64,000 nucleotides of DNA from Suilimivivens sp009774465 (GCA_947382645.1 CANDAE010000017.1:1-64000), one strand, 5' to 3'; shown: positions 25,559-34,340, counted from the first letter of the stretch. The notes: generated from the letters alone by a model not told the origin. Program-made: numbers and translations.

Positions 25559-27598
25559 TTATTTGTTTAAGTCAAGCTCGATATCGCCAGCGAACACTTT
25601 ATCTTCCTTGCCGAGTGCTCCGGGAATGATGGTGAAGGTATTGGAGATACCATCCTGTGCATCATTGAAAGGAAGCTTGGATACAGAAGATAAGGATGCG
25701 ACTGCACCATGAGTGTCGCGTCCATGCATCGGGTTAGCACCAGGAGCAAAAGGCTGGCCTTTCTTACGTCCGTCAGGTGTGTTTCCTGTTGCCTTACCAT
25801 AAGTTACGTTAGAAGTAATGGTAAGAATTGATGTGGTAGGAACACCATTTCTGTAGGTATGATGTCTTCTGATTGCTGTCATGAATTTATGAACAACTTC
25901 CTGAGCAATGCTGTCTACGCGGTCATCATCATTACCATATTTAGGGAATTCACCGGTTGTCTTGAAGTCTACAATAATTCCGTCTTCATCTCTTACTACT
26001 TCTACCTTTGCATATTTGATTGCTGATAAAGAGTCAGCAACGATGGAAAGACCTGCAACACCTGTTGCAAAGTAACGCTTAACGTCTCTGTCATGAAGTG
26101 CCATTTCAGCTCTTTCATAGCAGTATTTGTCATGCATATAATGAATGATGTTCAGAGTATTTACATATACATCTGCCTGCCACTCCATCATATCGATGAA
26201 TTTGCTGTATACATCATCAAAGTCAAGAACATCGCCTGCAACAGGACGATACTTGGGACCTACCTGTTTCTTGGTAACTTCATCAACACCACCGTTTAAT
26301 GCATAAAGCAGACACTTAGCCAGGTTTGCTCTTGCGCCGAAGAACTGCATTTCCTTACCGATAACCATAGAAGATACACAGCATGCAATACCGTAATCAT
26401 CACCGTGGGTTACTCTCATAAGGTCATCATTTTCATACTGAATGGAAGAGGTCTGGATGGACATCTTTGCACAGTATTTCTTCCAGTTTTCAGGAAGTCT
26501 TGTAGACCAGAGAACTGTCAGGTTGGGTTCAGGGCTGGGACCTAAGTTGGTGAGTGTGTGCAGGTAACGGAAGCTCATCTTTGTTACCATAGGACGTCCG
26601 TCAACACCAACACCGCCAAGGGATTCGGTTACCCATACAGGATCGCCAGCGAAGATCTGGTTGTACTCAGGAGTACGTGCAAACTTAACGCAGCGAAGCT
26701 TCATAATAAAGTGATCAACAAATTCCTGAATCTGCTGTTCTGTAAATGTTCCGTTAGCAAGGTCTCTTTCTGCGTAGCAGTCAAGGAAGGTTGAAGTACG
26801 TCCAAGGCTCATGGCTGCACCGTTCTGCTCTTTAACTGAGCATAAATATCCGAAGTAAACAGCCTGAATAGCTTCCTGTACATTGGTTGCAGGTTTGGAA
26901 ATATCGCAGCCGTAAGAAGCAGCCATTTCCTTCATCATTTTAAGAGCAACCATCTGCTCGGAAAGCTCTTCACGAAGACGAATTACATCATCTGTCATAA
27001 CACGTCCGGTAGAATCCTTCTGTGCCTGTTTGTCCTCAATCAGTCTGTCAATACCGTAAAGAGCAACACGTCTGTAGTCGCCGATAATACGTCCACGTCC
27101 GTATGCATCCGGAAGACCTGTAATGATATGTGCGGAACGACATGCTCTCATTTCAGCGTTATAAGCGTCAAAACATCCTGCATTGTGTGTTTTTCTATGT
27201 GTTGAGAAGAACTCACTGATTTCAGGATCAACTTCGTAACCGTTGTCTGCACAAGCCTTTTCTGCCATTCTGATACCGCCATAAGGCTGTAAGGAACGCT
27301 TAAAAGGTGCATCTGTCTGGAAACCAACGATGGTCTCTTTGGACTTGTCTAAGTAACCAGGTCCGTGTGAGGTAATTGTAGATACAACCTTGGTATCCAT
27401 ATCAAGAACACCGCCTGCCTCACGTTCTTTCTTCTGCAGATCAAGTACCATCTGCCATAAGTCTTTTGTGTTCTGTGTAGCTTCAGCTAAGAAGGATTCA
27501 TCACCATCATAAGGATGATAGTTTCTCTGAATGAAGTCGCGTACGTTAACTTCATTTTCCCACTTGCCGCCTACAAAATCTTTCCATTCTGGTCTCAT
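25559..27598 (-). CDS. pflB: Pyruvate formate-lyase catalytic subunit lacking the glycyl radical domain
   Basis: 679 residues, about 80 shorter than E. coli PflB (760). The catalytic pair Cys406-Cys407 is present in GIACCVSSM, as are the pyruvate-binding region and the long barrel. The protein ends ALGKEDKVFAGDIELDLNK, exactly where normal PflB continues into its last domain with the radical loop. That missing domain is encoded two genes downstream. It converts pyruvate and CoA to acetyl-CoA and formate in anaerobic fermentation. AGGAGG precedes ATG 27598. The clean end and separate ribosome sites argue against a sequencing error. Confidence 0.95.
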   Translation of the reverse strand: MRPEWKDFVGGKWENEVNVRDFIQRNYHPYDGDESFLAEATQNTKDLWQMVLDLQKKEREAGGVLDMDTKVVSTITSHGPGYLDKSKETIVGFQTDAPFKRSLQPYGGIRMAEKACADNGYEVDPEISEFFSTHRKTHNAGCFDAYNAEMRACRSAHIITGLPDAYGRGRIIGDYRRVALYGIDRLIEDKQAQKDSTGRVMTDDVIRLREELSEQMVALKMMKEMAASYGCDISKPATNVQEAIQAVYFGYLCSVKEQNGAAMSLGRTSTFLDCYAERDLANGTFTEQQIQEFVDHFIMKLRCVKFARTPEYNQIFAGDPVWVTESLGGVGVDGRPMVTKMSFRYLHTLTNLGPSPEPNLTVLWSTRLPENWKKYCAKMSIQTSSIQYENDDLMRVTHGDDYGIACCVSSMVIGKEMQFFGARANLAKCLLYALNGGVDEVTKKQVGPKYRPVAGDVLDFDDVYSKFIDMMEWQADVYVNTLNIIHYMHDKYCYERAEMALHDRDVKRYFATGVAGLSIVADSLSAIKYAKVEVVRDEDGIIVDFKTTGEFPKYGNDDDRVDSIAQEVVHKFMTAIRRHHTYRNGVPTTSILTITSNVTYGKATGNTPDGRKKGQPFAPGANPMHGRDTHGAVASLSSVSKLPFNDAQDGISNTFTIIPGALGKEDKVFAGDIELDLNK

Positions 27599-27668
27599 TT
27601 TGCGTAAGCCTCCTATTAAAAATTATTTGATTTATTTGTGCATAAAACTATGCTATTACCGTACCCTC

Positions 27669-27698
27669 ATTATATGTTACAATGTCATTTACAGTCAA
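27669..27698 (-). promoter_or_regulatory. Strong promoter of the split-PFL operon
   Basis: Minus strand TTGACT (27698-27693) and TATAAT (27674-27669), spacer 18; about 70 bases upstream of pflB. Confidence 0.75.
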
Positions 27699-27780
27699 GG
27701 CAAAGAGTGTACTTTTTTATGAACATAGTACGGATTTTAGGGAAAATTTAGAAATTTTTTGTAAAAAGTGTTTAGAAATA

Positions 27781-27843
27781 AAACAGGTTGACACAAGTAC
27801 ACCTTTTGTGATATAAAATAGGTGTACTTGTGTCAACCTGTTT
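27781..27843 (+). promoter_or_regulatory. Long palindromic operator over the blaI-type promoter
   Basis: Two perfect 23-bp inverted arms (27781-27803 and 27821-27843) flank 17 bases. The -35 TTGACA (27788-27793) lies in the left arm and the -10 TATAAA (27812-27817) in the middle, spacer 18. A dimeric repressor on both arms would block RNA polymerase, as BlaI/MecI do. Confidence 0.75.
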
Positions 27844-27863
27844 TTGAAAGGAAAAATTTAGAT

Positions 27864-28220
27864 ATGGTTCAATTATCAGCTTATGAATGGAAAATAATGG
27901 ATATAATATGGGATCAGGAGCCGCAGACCATAACCAGACTGACCAAGGCGTTAAAGGAAGAGACAGGATGGTCAAAATACACTGTGATTACCTATTTAAA
28001 AAGGCTGGAAGCGAAGGGAGCTGTTCATCATAAGGAAGGAGAGAGAGCAAAGCTTTACTATGCCGATATTACCAGAACGGATGCGCAGCTTCAGGAAATT
28101 GATACTTTTCTTGACAAAGTATTTTCCGGAAATCTGGGACTTATGATTAATACTATGATTAAGGAAGAAAAGCTTTCTGATGCTGAAATTGATGAACTAT
28201 TGAATATGTTAAAAAAATAG
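27864..28220 (+). CDS. BlaI/MecI family transcriptional repressor
   Basis: 118 residues: winged helix at the N-terminus (LSAYEWKIMDIIWDQEPQT, then GWSKYTVITYLKRLEAKGAVHH) and a dimerisation tail. Such repressors are cleaved or released when a membrane M56 metallopeptidase senses its inducer. ATG 27864 follows AAAGG and fits the family start; 27822 is too early and lies in the operator. It is followed after 13 bases by the partner peptidase gene. Confidence 0.92.
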   Translation: MVQLSAYEWKIMDIIWDQEPQTITRLTKALKEETGWSKYTVITYLKRLEAKGAVHHKEGERAKLYYADITRTDAQLQEIDTFLDKVFSGNLGLMINTMIKEEKLSDAEIDELLNMLKK

Positions 28221-28233
28221 CCAGGAGGATATT

Positions 28234-30285
28234 ATGAATTCTTTGATTTATTCTGTAATTGGCTCAGGGATTATCGTTTTGGGGATCTTGACGGTTCGCA
28301 AAATGGGAATGGGAAAAATTACGCGTAAATTACAATACTCCTTTTGGCTTATATTGCCCTTATATTTATTTTTTTCCTCTTTTTTCCACATTAAAATTCC
28401 CATAGCTGCTGAAGGGATTCAAAGGGAGGAAAAGACAGATAAAGTAAATCAGGATATTGAAATATCTTACATACAGGATACGGACATGCCTGAGCTGAAC
28501 AGTTATTTGGAAGAAGCGCCGGTTTCGTTTACAGATAAAAATCTTGGGGAAGAAAATCACAAAAATGGAATAATACAGTGGCTGAATAAGGGTGAAAATT
28601 TCAATATAGAGCAGGCTGGTTTTAAGGAGATATGGAAAAGATTAAGGTTGGGAATCACTTCATTACTGTTACTGCTTTTTGTAATCAACAATGTTGTTTT
28701 TGCCATCAGTTTGACAGGGAAACGACGGCTTTATAAAGCAATATCGCTAAGTGATATAGTAGATAGAAAAAATTCTATCCGAAACAGTTTTAATATTTAT
28801 TTAGTGAACTACCCAAGTACTCCATTTTTATTTGGAAAAAATATTTATCTGCATCCGGATATGGTGAAAGATCAGGAGCAGATACGTTACATGGTTTTGC
28901 ATGAAATCTGCCATTTTGAGCAAGGGGATATATTTTGGAATCTATTGAAATATTTTTGCTGCGCATTTTATTGGTTTAATCCTTTTGTATGGATAGCAAT
29001 ATATTATTCAGGAAGAGATTGCGAACTTGCCTGTGATGAAGCTGTTATTCATATGGTCGGTGCTGAAAATCAGAACGCTTATGGACTTACGCTGATTCAA
29101 TTAATAAGCAAAAAACAGAAAACTTATGGACTCACCATAGGAACCACAATGAAAGGAAGAAAAAGTATGATGAAAGAAAGAATTTTTTTGCTTTCACGAA
29201 CATTTGTAAAAAGCAGAAAATGGACTTTGTGCTGTCTGCTTTGTGTTTTTCTTTTAACTGGCTGCGCGTTGGTGCGTCCGTATGTTTTTGAACAATCGGC
29301 AAATGCTGAGGAATACATATCGGCAGAAGCGGAGAGGCCTGGAAATACAATACAGGAGCCCATAACGGAAATGGCAGATTTCGATTCCGGCATTGTTGTA
29401 AAAAATAACTGTTATAATCCTGTTAAAAGAAATGATAATATTTTATTTTATGGGGCAGCAGGATATTTACAAAGCATTAATTTACAGACCAATGAGATTG
29501 CGCAATTATTGGAAGGAAATATTAAGCCCGGATGTCTGGATAATGATACGCTTTATTATATAAAATATCCTGCTGATGCAGGCGACAAGGCAGGTGTTGG
29601 CCGCTTTAACTTAACCACCGGAGAAAATGAAATCCTTATTCCCTGGGAGGAGGAACTGTGGGGATGCGCCAATATGCTGATAAAAGATAATTGTCTGTAT
29701 CTGGAAACAGGTCATTTATGTGAGGCGTATTTGCTTGAAAATAATAAAGCGATCAAAGCAGATGACCTTCAAAATCTGGTATTAAAAGCAATGAAACAAT
29801 TTGATTTAACAGAAAATGAAATATCAGGTATTAATTATGGATTTGTTAATTCTATTTTGGAACACGACGTTTTTACCACGCTGAACAGGCGCAGCAATGA
29901 ACTGCATATTTATGATACTGCTGCACAGACTGTCCTTAAGAAGGAAAATTGTCTTGGAAATGTGATTATTTGCGATAAAGGGATTGTCTATATGAATTTA
30001 GAGGGGGACATTATCCTGGATGGGTGGGATAATCTGGAAAGTGACCGATTATTATTTTCCTCTGCTTCGGCAGGATATTCTGTAAATTATGGGACATGTA
30101 GCGAGGCAGGATTATATGTATTCAGGGAAAATGGAGATTCTGTAGATTGTAAATGCATTACATGGGAAGGGGAAGTAATGGATATTGTGAACATTCCTGG
30201 CACCAGACTGGCAATTGAATTGAATTTCAGTGCATTTTCGGATTTGGCGGCTTATTGTGAGGATGGGGAAATACATATTTTTTGA
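28234..30285 (+). CDS. BlaR1/MecR1-like M56 family sensor metallopeptidase
   Basis: 683 residues. N-terminal membrane helices (about 5-50 and 130-155), a cytoplasmic M56 zinc peptidase domain with the HExxH motif in VLHEICHFEQGD (about 225-235) and a Glu ligand in CELACDE, then a helix around 330-345 (LCCLLCVFLLTGC) and an outside domain of about 330 residues. That domain has no penicillin-binding motifs (no SxxK/KTG order typical of BlaR1) and looks like beta-propeller repeats, so the inducer is not expected to be a beta-lactam. No beta-lactamase gene is nearby. Confidence 0.85.
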   Translation: MNSLIYSVIGSGIIVLGILTVRKMGMGKITRKLQYSFWLILPLYLFFSSFFHIKIPIAAEGIQREEKTDKVNQDIEISYIQDTDMPELNSYLEEAPVSFTDKNLGEENHKNGIIQWLNKGENFNIEQAGFKEIWKRLRLGITSLLLLLFVINNVVFAISLTGKRRLYKAISLSDIVDRKNSIRNSFNIYLVNYPSTPFLFGKNIYLHPDMVKDQEQIRYMVLHEICHFEQGDIFWNLLKYFCCAFYWFNPFVWIAIYYSGRDCELACDEAVIHMVGAENQNAYGLTLIQLISKKQKTYGLTIGTTMKGRKSMMKERIFLLSRTFVKSRKWTLCCLLCVFLLTGCALVRPYVFEQSANAEEYISAEAERPGNTIQEPITEMADFDSGIVVKNNCYNPVKRNDNILFYGAAGYLQSINLQTNEIAQLLEGNIKPGCLDNDTLYYIKYPADAGDKAGVGRFNLTTGENEILIPWEEELWGCANMLIKDNCLYLETGHLCEAYLLENNKAIKADDLQNLVLKAMKQFDLTENEISGINYGFVNSILEHDVFTTLNRRSNELHIYDTAAQTVLKKENCLGNVIICDKGIVYMNLEGDIILDGWDNLESDRLLFSSASAGYSVNYGTCSEAGLYVFRENGDSVDCKCITWEGEVMDIVNIPGTRLAIELNFSAFSDLAAYCEDGEIHIF

Positions 30286-30328
30286 TAAATGAAATTCAGG
30301 AATATTGATTCAGGAAAAAGGATTAGAC

Positions 30329-30357
30329 TTGCCAGAATCTGGGCAAAGTATTATACT
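30329..30357 (+). promoter_or_regulatory. Promoter of the DUF1858 gene
   Basis: TTGCCA (30329-30334) and TATACT (30352-30357), spacer 17, 68 bases upstream of the start codon. Confidence 0.6.
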
Positions 30358-30424
30358 GTAATGGCGCAGATACGAAGAAAAATCTGCTGAAATGAATGCT
30401 TACAGTTAAAGGAGGTTATATATT

Positions 30425-30616
30425 ATGGCACAGATTACCAAAGACATGACAATTGGTGAAATTTTAAGAACCAATCCGGACGTAGCACCTGTTCTTATGG
30501 AAGCAGGCATGCATTGCCTGGGATGCCCTTCTGCGCAGGCGGAAAGCCTTGAGGAAGCAGCTATGGTTCATGGCATGGATATAAATGATTTGATGGCTAA
30601 AATTGAGGCATTATAA
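30425..30616 (+). CDS. DUF1858 domain protein (hybrid-cluster-associated redox disulfide type)
   Basis: 63 residues: ITKDMTIGEILRTNPDVAPVLMEAGMHCLGCPSAQAESLEEAA. The CLGC pair in this context is the mark of DUF1858/TIGR03980, small proteins of anaerobes thought to handle redox disulfides or iron-sulfur targets. AAAGGAGG precedes the ATG. Single gene with promoter and downstream hairpins. Confidence 0.9.
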   Translation: MAQITKDMTIGEILRTNPDVAPVLMEAGMHCLGCPSAQAESLEEAAMVHGMDINDLMAKIEAL

Positions 30617-30683
30617 ACAACGGATAAAACTATCCTTATGTTAAACAACGAATGCCATCTATCTTACGCTAAGTGATGAAAAA

Positions 30684-30766
30684 GTGAAATACCCCGCTAC
30701 GGGGTATTTCACCCTCGCGGCAGTCGCCAAGGTCATGCAGGCATGACTTTGGCTCGTTGCTCGCGG
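30684..30766. repeat. REP-like compound palindrome
   Basis: Two consecutive hairpins: a perfect 13-bp stem (30684-30696 with 30700-30712, loop CTA) and a 12-bp stem with one wobble (30726-30737 with 30742-30753). A direct repeat CTCGCGG flanks the second (30714-30720 and 30760-30766). The first 13 bases from 30683, AGTGAAATACCCC, recur at 62451 after another gene, as expected for a dispersed intergenic element. Confidence 0.6.
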
Positions 30767-30774
30767 AAATAAAG

Positions 30775-30815
30775 GCGCTGTATCGGCAGTCAGTTTTCCG
30801 ATACAGCGCTTTTTT
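30775..30815 (+). terminator. Intrinsic terminator after the DUF1858 gene
   Basis: Perfect 12-bp stem (GCGCTGTATCGG/CCGATACAGCGC, 11-base loop) followed by TTTTTT. Confidence 0.85.
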
Positions 30816-30861
30816 ATTAAGGTGGCTTACACAAAACGCAGCATTCGCTGTCCCGCATAAA

Positions 30862-32475
30862 TTATTCCTGCGGTTTCTGCGCCGCTTTAATACCAAACAG
30901 ACACAAAAGAAGCAATATAATTCCAATGGGAAGCGGTACCCAGGGATTTTGTACAAAACCGGCAATTAAATAGGTAAGGAAGGAAATACCGGCAGCTAAA
31001 AGTGCGTAGGGAAGCTGGGTGGTAACATGGTTTACATGGTTACACTGGGCACCGGCACTTGCCATGATGGTGGTATCTGAAATAGGAGAACAGTGATCTC
31101 CGCAAACAGCGCCGGCCATGCAGGCAGAAATGGAAATAATCATAAGCTGCGGATTTGAATTGGCAAATACAGCAACTACGATAGGGATTAAGATACCAAA
31201 GGTACCCCATGAGGTTCCGGTGGAAAATGCCAGGAAACATCCTACAAGGAAAATAATTGCAGGCAGGAAATTCATAAGACCTGTTGCACTTTGTTCCATA
31301 GCGGAAGCAACAAATACGGCAGCTCCAAGGCTGTCAGTCATGGCCTTTAGTGTCCATGCAAAAGTCAGAATTAAAATGGCAGGCACCATTGCCTTAAATC
31401 CGGAAGGAAGGCATTCCATGCATTCGCTGAAGGTAAGGACTCTTCTGATTAAATAAATAACGATAGTAATAATCATTGCAAAAATACTTCCCAAAGCAAG
31501 TCCTACGGAAGCATCCGAATTGGAAAATGCAGAAACAAAATTTTCACCTGCAAAAAAGCCGCCGGTGTAAATCATTCCAATAACGCAACAGACAATCAAA
31601 GTAATAATGGGAATTACCAGATCGATTACTTTGCCTTTTGAATTTAAAGGAGCAGCTTCCTCATTGCCTGCTGTCTGATCTGAGGTGGTAAAAAGATCGC
31701 CTTTTAATGCATTTGCTTCATGGGTTTTCATGGAACCAAAGTCTACGTTTAAAAGAACAAGGGCAATCATCATTATGATGGTAAGCAGTGCGTAGTAATT
31801 GTAGGGGATTGCCTTAATAAAAATAGAAAAACCATCCTCACCTTCTACAAATCCGGAAACTGCGGCCGCCCAGGAAGAAATAGGCGCAATAATACAAATG
31901 GGAGCGGCTGTTGCATCAATTAAGTATGCAAGCTTTGCACGGGAAACTTTGTGCTCATCGGTAACGGGCTTCATAACACTTCCCACAGTAAGACAGTTGA
32001 AATAATCATCTATAAAAATAAGTACGCCCAGAGCGATAGTTGCAAGCTGCGCTCCTGCCCGGGTTTTGATTTTTTCCTTGGCAAAATGTCCAAAAGCGGC
32101 AGAGCCTCCGCCACGGTTCATAAGGCTTACCATAGCACCTAAAATAACCAGGAAAATCAAAATACCAACATTATAGCTGTCGGAAAGGACAGATACAAAT
32201 CCGTCATTAAATATGTGCATGACAGTTCCTTCAAAGTTGAAGTTTGAATAAAACAGCCCTCCTACCAGTATTCCGATAAACAGGGAGCTGTAAACTTCCT
32301 TGGTAATAAGTGCAAGCACGATTGCAACGATAGGAGGCACAAGGGCCCAGATAGTTGCATACATGGAAGGCGTGTATGCTTCTTCTTCTGCAGCGAAAGC
32401 TACAATAGGCATAAGCAGAAAGCACAGAGACATGACGCTTGCACCAGCCAGCAGCACGCGTTTTAGTTTTTTCAT
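30862..32475 (-). CDS. NhaC family Na+/H+ antiporter
   Basis: 537 residues with an N-terminal signal-like stretch (KRVLLAGASVMSLCFLLMPIVAFA) and about 11-12 membrane helices. Typical NhaC-family motifs include the Gly-rich VSLMNRGGGSAAFG, IFIDDYFNCLTVGSVMKPVTD and a late CGDHCSPISDTTIMAS segment. It would exchange Na+ (or amino-acid-linked Na+) for protons; substrate is not sure because family members also include malate/lactate and amino acid antiporters. AAAGGGG supports ATG 32475. Fits with an apparently Na+-linked ATP synthase in the same window. Confidence 0.85.
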   Translation of the reverse strand: MKKLKRVLLAGASVMSLCFLLMPIVAFAAEEEAYTPSMYATIWALVPPIVAIVLALITKEVYSSLFIGILVGGLFYSNFNFEGTVMHIFNDGFVSVLSDSYNVGILIFLVILGAMVSLMNRGGGSAAFGHFAKEKIKTRAGAQLATIALGVLIFIDDYFNCLTVGSVMKPVTDEHKVSRAKLAYLIDATAAPICIIAPISSWAAAVSGFVEGEDGFSIFIKAIPYNYYALLTIIMMIALVLLNVDFGSMKTHEANALKGDLFTTSDQTAGNEEAAPLNSKGKVIDLVIPIITLIVCCVIGMIYTGGFFAGENFVSAFSNSDASVGLALGSIFAMIITIVIYLIRRVLTFSECMECLPSGFKAMVPAILILTFAWTLKAMTDSLGAAVFVASAMEQSATGLMNFLPAIIFLVGCFLAFSTGTSWGTFGILIPIVVAVFANSNPQLMIISISACMAGAVCGDHCSPISDTTIMASAGAQCNHVNHVTTQLPYALLAAGISFLTYLIAGFVQNPWVPLPIGIILLLLCLFGIKAAQKPQE

Positions 32476-32511
32476 AATTTTAACCCCTTTCATAAGTAAA
32501 TTAAACAATTC

Positions 32512-32540
32512 ATTCTATCATTAATGTTGACAAAAACCAA
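32512..32540 (-). promoter_or_regulatory. Candidate promoter of the NhaC gene
   Basis: Minus strand TTGGTT (32540-32535) and TAGAAT (32517-32512), spacer 17. Confidence 0.45.
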
Positions 32541-32550
32541 GTATTTTTGC

Positions 32551-32610
32551 ATAAAAATTCATGGTAAATGTATTTTAAGACAAATTTCTCAAATACATTT
32601 ACCATGAATT
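32551..32610 (-). terminator. Long-stem terminator downstream of mecA
   Basis: Perfect 20-bp inverted repeat (32556-32575 with 32591-32610, 15-base loop), AT-rich; on the minus strand it ends in AATTTTTATG. Unusually long for a plain terminator. Confidence 0.65.
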
Positions 32611-32632
32611 AAGAATCAAACAGCCAAAATGA

Positions 32633-33427
32633 TTAAATACAGGATAACGACTGTAATGCAGTATTTTTAACAATTGCTTCAAAATGTTCTTCCAGATAGG
32701 CTTCGGAAGCCGGTACTGATTTTATGCAGGTTCCGTATTCGGAAAGAATATTGCATATTTTATTAAATTCCACCGGTGTATGGCCGCTTTTGGAAAGTAC
32801 CAGTATATAGGAGCCTTCTTTTTGTTTGTACAAGGAGTTTGTACCATTATAAAAGCCTGATAAAACATGAGATAAACCGGTCACCTCGCGAAGACTGGTG
32901 AAAGAATAAATTCTGGTCATTTCCGTAGAAGCACTCTGCTCGGAAAGCTTCTTTTGGAGCGCCTTTTTAAAGGATGCTCTGCTTCCCTGAACACCAGCAT
33001 CCTTTATTGATGCGTCGGCTTCGGAGATAGTGCTTGCGGATTTACCATTTTGAATCTTTTTAAACAGATCCAGCACATCATCCGCACCCTCAGCAATGGT
33101 GTCGAGAACCTCATCCAAAGTGTTGTCGTCCTCGTGGACAGAAGGGGCAAACTTGGAGAAACGTGTATCAAGTTCATCCGGATCCTCCACTTTGGTAATA
33201 ATCAGAACAATGCACTCAGAATTCAGAGGAATTGCTTCTATCATTAAAGGAATATCTTCCGCTTCAAATCCAAATTCAAAGGATGCCTGCTGCATCATAT
33301 CACGGAATAAATCTTTGGCTTTTTCGGTACCATAAGCAAGTTCGCTAAGCTTTAGCTCTCTGTCAGCTAAATCTTCTCTGGTAAGGGTACAGCGAATTTG
33401 ATGATCATTTACTTTTTCTATTTTCAT
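32633..33427 (-). CDS. mecA: Adaptor protein MecA
   Basis: 264 residues: N-terminal substrate-binding domain (MKIEKVNDHQIRCTLTREDLADREL), an acidic linker (about 95-150), and C-terminal ClpC-binding domain (from about 165). MecA delivers targets such as ComK or Spo0A-pathway proteins to the ClpCP protease and assembles the ClpC hexamer. The linker is rather long and acid-rich. Weak AAGGATG site. Alone in its transcript, ended by the long hairpin. Confidence 0.92.
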   Translation of the reverse strand: MKIEKVNDHQIRCTLTREDLADRELKLSELAYGTEKAKDLFRDMMQQASFEFGFEAEDIPLMIEAIPLNSECIVLIITKVEDPDELDTRFSKFAPSVHEDDNTLDEVLDTIAEGADDVLDLFKKIQNGKSASTISEADASIKDAGVQGSRASFKKALQKKLSEQSASTEMTRIYSFTSLREVTGLSHVLSGFYNGTNSLYKQKEGSYILVLSKSGHTPVEFNKICNILSEYGTCIKSVPASEAYLEEHFEAIVKNTALQSLSCI

Positions 33428-33492
33428 AATTTATCACATCCTTACTATTAAGATACTGTTATCCTGCCGTTTGGTGACACTTTCATCACATA

Positions 33493-33526
33493 AAAGTATA
33501 TTATACTTTGTACGAATTTAAGTCAA
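33493..33526 (-). promoter_or_regulatory. mecA promoter region with overlapping palindrome
   Basis: Minus strand TTGACT (33526-33521) and TATAAT (33505-33500) are 15 bases apart. A 17-bp palindrome AAAGTATAtTATACTTT (33493-33509) covers the -10, so a dimeric regulator could act here. Confidence 0.45.
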
Positions 33527-33634
33527 TAGTGCAGAAAAACAGTTTTAAAAAAATTAATAAATTTTTATATTTTCACCAATTTCTTAATGAATTATGCTAA
33601 TTTGTAAAAAATATATAAAAAAACAGAATCTCAC

Positions 33635-33663
33635 TTGAAAAAATTGGTAAAAAGAACTACAAT
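33635..33663 (+). promoter_or_regulatory. Candidate promoter in a gene-poor stretch
   Basis: TTGAAA (33635-33640) and TACAAT (33658-33663), spacer 17. It would drive the 19-codon reading frame at 33710 or a small RNA. The rest of 33428-34121 is AT-rich and shows no convincing gene. Confidence 0.45.
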
Positions 33664-33709
33664 CAACCTTGTGAGGTGCTTCCGGATAAATCATGTATCA
33701 GAAGGAGGC

Positions 33710-33769
33710 ATGCAGTTACAGTTTTATTTACACGAATCTAAGCAAATTAAATCAAAAGAGACTGTCTGA
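33710..33769 (+). CDS. Possible 19-residue peptide or remnant of a gene start
   Basis: ATG 33710 has an excellent AGAAGGAGGC site and a promoter 47 bases upstream, but reads only MQLQFYLHESKQIKSKETV before TGA. It may be a real small peptide, a leader peptide, or the surviving start of a decayed gene; reading on past the stop meets more stops at once. Confidence 0.35.
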   Translation: MQLQFYLHESKQIKSKETV

Positions 33770-34121
33770 ACTGATATGTTTTTCAGATAAGGACGTCTCA
33801 TCTATTCCCTCAAAGCAGACCAGTCTTATTTATCTTATTCATGTTTGCTTCAATGTATTATATAGGGATGTCTTACAGGCTTTGTGCTTGTCGCGAATAT
33901 TTCGATAGATTTTCATCTGTTATAATTCACCCACATTGGAAATTCGCAGCGGAAGTTAATTTAGATACGTATCCGGCATCTTACATATTTCTATTATCGT
34001 CATAATCGGAAAAACTATTATCAGTTCTGAAATTAATTTATCTTCTTATTTTTTGACAGGCATATCACGGAATCCTTTTGGAACTATGTCAAATTAAATT
34101 TCAGAACAAATGGGAGAAAAT

Positions 34122-34340
34122 ATGGCTTCAAAAATTATTGCCGATTTAAATGCACTTCAGTCGCAATTGGAGAAATTGGAAAGGGAAGGCGCAAAACTGT
34201 ACTTAAATGGCGCTCCGTCCACTACGGAATATATTGTTTCACATTGTGTAAATGAAGATACAGTTTATATGCCTGACTATGTGACTGACGGGCATGGAAA
34301 AATAAAAGAGATCCGATATGACAGGATTTCTTTAAAATAA
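34122..34340 (+). CDS. Small protein of unknown function
   Basis: 72 residues, MASKIIADLNALQSQLEKLEREGAKLY at the start (a short helix with coiled-coil spacing) and a beta-rich C-terminal half ending KIKEIRYDRISLK. No family recognised. ATG 34122 follows GGGAGAAA; ATG 34110 lacks a site. The next 180 bases hold a long inverted repeat and the GH18 promoter. Confidence 0.6.
   Translation: MASKIIADLNALQSQLEKLEREGAKLYLNGAPSTTEYIVSHCVNEDTVYMPDYVTDGHGKIKEIRYDRISLK

Noticed and set aside
25528..25559. Frameshift or sequencing error splitting pflB
   Set aside because: Three separate start codons with ribosome sites and an intervening gene rule this out.
33693..33908. 71-residue reading frame in the gene-poor stretch
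   Set aside because: No ribosome site before its start and no protein-like composition; the better start at 33710 is in another frame.
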